From F23-B02 sp963650165 (GTDB lineage: Bacteria; Bacillota; Clostridia; Oscillospirales; Oscillospiraceae): 64,000 nt of DNA. The stretch lies in the NCBI GenBank assembly GCA_963650165.1, contig CAVJKX010000005.1:52425-116424 (forward strand), written 5' to 3'. The position numbers were made by a program, and so were the translations under genes. This document shows positions 61,725 to 64,000 of this stretch, piece after piece. Each line of letters begins with the position of its first letter. Within the stretch, counting starts at the first letter, position 1. The notes under the pieces are model-generated. The model was not told the origin of the DNA and did no database searches. It saw only the letters and a program-made list of their open reading frames with translations.

Positions 61725-62210
61725 ATGGACTTTTCAGCATATACAGATTTGTTATGGGGTACAGTGCTGTTCGCCTTAAAGATCACTGCAATAATTGCTC
61801 CATTCTGCTTGGCTCCTGAAGTGCTGTATCTTTGTTTAAAAGTAAAACTGACAAAGAGTGCAAACAAAACGTTTCAAGACATGAGTACGCTGATGATATG
61901 TGTCCTGATATTTTTCTTAATAAAATTCGCGGTGGTATCTATACCGATACTAAAGGACATTGCCGGTGAGCATTATTTATCAGCTCATGGAGAATATACA
62001 ATTGAAAGATATCCCCAAAAGCTTGGCAGCCGGTCTGTATGGATAGTTGTGATAACAGACGATGAGGTAGAAATCGATCTAGGCTATCCGAAAAAGGGAG
62101 AAGAGCTTCTTGATTTACCTAAAGAGGGGGGCCGAGGTGTAATTTGGTATTCAGAAAATTCAGGTTACATTTTAGATTTTATCCCTGACGAACCAACTGA
62201 CGGCAACTAG
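61725..62210 (+). CDS. two-helix membrane protein, candidate immunity protein
   Basis: A 161-residue protein with two membrane helices (VLFALKITAIIAPFCLAPEV and TLMICVLIFFLIKFAVVSIP) and an external or cytoplasmic C-terminal domain (SVWIVVITDDEVEIDLGYPK, later GGRGVIWYSENSGYILDFIP). AGGAGG precedes ATG 61725, 25 bases after the Rhs fragment. Terminator repeat copy 3 follows. By position it would be the immunity partner of the preceding tip. No family recognised. Confidence 0.68.
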   Translation: MDFSAYTDLLWGTVLFALKITAIIAPFCLAPEVLYLCLKVKLTKSANKTFQDMSTLMICVLIFFLIKFAVVSIPILKDIAGEHYLSAHGEYTIERYPQKLGSRSVWIVVITDDEVEIDLGYPKKGEELLDLPKEGGRGVIWYSENSGYILDFIPDEPTDGN

Positions 62211-62215
62211 CAATT

Positions 62216-62266
62216 AAAATCAAATCTCGCAGGAGCATATCGCCTGATATGCTCCTGCGTTCCTTT
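62216..62266 (+). terminator. repeated terminator, copy 3
   Basis: GCAGGAGCATATC (62229-62241) pairs perfectly with GATATGCTCCTGC (62246-62258), then GTTCCTTTT. It also ends transcription converging on the LysR gene. Confidence 0.88.
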
Positions 62267-62276
62267 TGCTCGCAAA

Positions 62277-63161
62277 TTATTGAAGATTGAAATATTCCAG
62301 CACGATCTGGATGAATTTTTCCGTTGCGGGGGAGGGGCGGCGGCCTTTCTTGACAGCAATGGCCACGTCACGGTACTGCGGCGGATCGAGCTCCTTGAGA
62401 CGGATATCGAAGGGCATACGGCCGGTGACGAGCTCCGAGAGCACCGAAACGCCGAGCCCGCTTTCGACCATCGCCATGATCGAGTAGTCGTCGTTAACGT
62501 CGCAGTAGGCGCTCACGGGCGTGTCCAGCAGGGCGTTGAGCTGGGCAAAGACCTTGGACACCTCGTTGTTGGCCTCGTCTGTGAGCTTTATGATGCGCTC
62601 CTCGCTCAGCCGCTGCAGAGGATAGCACGGCGCGTCGGCCAGCGGATGATCCGACGGCAGCACGGCGAGCATCCTGTCGCGCATCAGGACCGTGACCTCC
62701 AGCTCCGGCGAATACGGCGCGCTTATGAAGCCGCAGTCGATCTCGCCGGCGCACAGCGCCTCCTCGGTCTCGCTGTACTCCATGTTCTGGAGCTGAAACA
62801 CGATGCGCGGATAGCGCTTTTCGAAGTTTTTCAGTATCGAGGGCAGGCACTGCGTCGAAAAGCTCGAGCACGAGCCGATGCGGATAAAGCCGGTCTCCAG
62901 TCCCTTGAGGGAGTTCGCCTGCTCCTGCAAAGACTCGTAGCGGCGGCAGAAATCCTTTATATACGGCAGCATCATGAGCCCGTCCGAGGTCAGCGCCAGA
63001 CCGCCGCGGCTGCGGCGCAGCAGGTTGAGGTTCCATTCGTCCTCGAGGTCCGCCACCATGCGGCTGACCGCCGACTGCGTATAGCCCATCGCCTCGGCAG
63101 CCTTCGTGATGCTGCTCAGCTCCGCCACCTTGACGAATGCCTGATATTTGTGAATTGCCAT
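62277..63161 (-). CDS. LysR-family transcriptional regulator
   Basis: A 294-residue LysR protein. Residues 1-62 form the winged helix-turn-helix: YQAFVKVAELSSITKAAEAM, GYTQSAVSRMVADLEDEW and RGGLALTSDG. The effector domain follows (GFIRIGSCSSFSTQCLPSIL, later SIMAMVESGLGVSVLSELVT). It is GC-rich like ppdK and so part of the host chromosome. The target is not obvious; the opposite-strand promoter at 63298 is a possible one. A long frame on the plus strand across it is a shadow. Confidence 0.92.
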   Translation of the reverse strand: MAIHKYQAFVKVAELSSITKAAEAMGYTQSAVSRMVADLEDEWNLNLLRRSRGGLALTSDGLMMLPYIKDFCRRYESLQEQANSLKGLETGFIRIGSCSSFSTQCLPSILKNFEKRYPRIVFQLQNMEYSETEEALCAGEIDCGFISAPYSPELEVTVLMRDRMLAVLPSDHPLADAPCYPLQRLSEERIIKLTDEANNEVSKVFAQLNALLDTPVSAYCDVNDDYSIMAMVESGLGVSVLSELVTGRMPFDIRLKELDPPQYRDVAIAVKKGRRPSPATEKFIQIVLEYFNLQ

Positions 63162-63297
63162 GCTAACACCCCAAATTCCGAAAAAGAATGATGCGTTCGA
63201 ATTAAATTCTAATACGACATATTATATGCCTTGTACGGTCTCAATGCAACATCAATTTACATTCGAAAAAATCATATAAAGCATGAAAAATATTCGC

Positions 63298-63326
63298 TTG
63301 CGTAATGGGGGAAAATATATTATACT
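63298..63326 (+). promoter_or_regulatory. sigma-A type promoter divergent from the LysR gene
   Basis: TTGCGT (63298-63303), 17 bases, TATACT (63321-63326). No protein-coding gene follows within 140 bases before a terminator. Confidence 0.6.
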
Positions 63327-63332
63327 TTGACC

Positions 63333-63478
63333 ATAAAATAACGAAGCTTGAAAAAAGGCAATGCCTTTTAGACATATTTCATCCATTCTTTCTCTCTCGT
63401 TATCGGGCCTCTCCATCCCGATAACACCAACAATCTCCCGAAAACCGAGTGTCTTAACCGACACTCGGTTTTCGTTTT
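63333..63478 (+). ncRNA. candidate small RNA of about 145 bases with three hairpins
   Basis: Between a good promoter and a strong terminator lie three stems: AAAAGGC with GCCTTTT (63353-63369), GTTATCGGG with CCCGATAAC (63399-63425), and the terminator. There is no reading frame with a ribosome site. Ends are estimated. Family unknown. Confidence 0.45.
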
Positions 63479-63480
63479 TT
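63441..63480 (+). terminator. terminator of the candidate small RNA
   Basis: AAAACCGAGTGTC (63441-63453) pairs perfectly with GACACTCGGTTTT (63460-63472), then CGTTTTTT. Confidence 0.85.
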
Positions 63481-63699
63481 CAGAGGCGCATTGAGGCACC
63501 TACGGATACGTTTATTGCCGGTGCCCGGTATCGAGACATTGGCATAAATAAGACCGTTTCGCTGCCCGCAAGTGCGGAAAAAGATTTGTTCATCCCTTTG
63601 TTTCGGTTTTCTGCGCAGCTGCCGGTCGGGCTGACACAATAATGTATCGGTACAATGTGAAAACGCCTCTGAAAAGCCGCACACCGCAATTATTCATTA

Positions 63700-63805
63700 T
63701 TCACTATTCAATCTTCACTCGCAGAAGCGGAGCTTCTGCGCTGCCTTCCCCTTGCGGAGCCTGAGGGGAAGGTGGGTCGCGCAAGCGAGCCGGATGAGGT
63801 GTTAT
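63700..63805 (+). repeat. palindromic intergenic repeat of the kind common in gut Clostridia
   Basis: Contains GCAGAAGC-GGA-GCTTCTGC (63721-63739), the CCTTCCCC ... GGGGAAGG stem (about 63744-63772) and the trailing AGCCGGATGAGGTG. Sequences with this layout are widespread between genes in Oscillospirales-type genomes. The piece TCAGTCACCTTCGGTGAC near 63955 looks like part of an inverted second copy. Confidence 0.55.
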
Positions 63806-63873
63806 CAAATCCTTTGCCGTCAGGCAAACACAAATTTTCTACAAGCAAGAAGCTAATTCAATATTAAGCATGA

Positions 63874-63912
63874 AAAAAGACAGTGCAGAGTATGATCTGT
63901 ACTGTCTTTTAT
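63874..63912. terminator. bidirectional terminator-like hairpin
   Basis: AAAAGACAGT with a few further paired bases (from 63875) matches ACTGTCTTTT (63901-63910); A run before and T run after. No gene is seen from 63480 to 64000. Confidence 0.65.
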
Positions 63913-64000
63913 CAACATTGTTGCGGCTGACGCCGCGATTTGGCTACACCTCTTCAGTCACCTTCGGTGACAGGGCAGAAAGTCAAGCAAGTGCAACAAA

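Noticed and set aside
62280..63191. 303-codon plus-strand frame across the LysR gene
   Set aside because: Shadow of a GC-rich LysR gene; repetitive Arg, Ala, Gly and His content and no recognisable domain.
63361..63642. 93-codon plus-strand frame near the right end
   Set aside because: It runs straight through a perfect rho-independent terminator and has no ribosome site.

Overview
The window looks like chromosome from a gut-type, moderately GC-rich member of the Clostridia, most likely Oscillospirales. The evidence is a GC-rich clostridial ppdK and LysR gene at the two flanks, a low-GC mobile gene pool between them, YD-repeat proteins, and conjugation genes of the family common in human gut Firmicutes. 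I name no species.

Layout. 1-2.95 kb: the tail of rsmA and a complete ppdK. About 2.92-59.46 kb: an integrative and conjugative element (ICE) inserted at the 3' end of ppdK. A second ppdK-like 3' tail with the same terminator lies just past the serine recombinase gene at the far end. 59.5-62.3 kb: two truncated Rhs (YD-repeat) tips, each followed by a small gene that may be its immunity gene, and two of three copies of one terminator. 62.3-64 kb: a LysR regulator, a possible small RNA and intergenic repeats.

Inside the ICE, the order is: parA/parB; a lipoprotein; a large thioester/Cna-B surface adhesin; small element proteins; a 2738-residue ArdC-like/MutS-like/N6-methyltransferase/SNF2 helicase protein, with a tnpV gene encoded inside it in another frame; a Thoeris-type defence cassette (two TIR-like proteins around a membrane-macro protein); replication and antirestriction accessory genes; a probable oriT; mobC, relaxase and pcfB; then the type IV secretion genes (virD4, maff2, virB6, prgI, virB4), sortase B and a CHAP hydrolase. 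The virB6 gene is split by a complete group II intron whose exact removal restores the reading frame. The recombinase operon closes the right end.

Between the transfer genes and the recombinase operon lies a 14 kb block that is not usual for this ICE family. It holds a 2075-residue secreted Rhs/YD-repeat protein, small membrane proteins, an IS200 remnant, a divergent operon (XRE regulator, ECF-type sigma factor, anti-sigma factor, secreted protein), and a membrane-sensor plus radical SAM pair. A bipartite motif, TGTCCC(C/T)AAA-N13-ACATATA(T/A), occurs four times in this block: before the Rhs gene, before the anti-sigma gene, before the sensor/radical SAM region, and before a stretch with no gene that ends in a terminator. 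I infer that this is the promoter of the local ECF sigma factor, which would join the Rhs gene and the regulators into one small regulon. Identical Rhs tip junctions inside and outside the ICE suggest that tips and their partner genes are exchanged by recombination.
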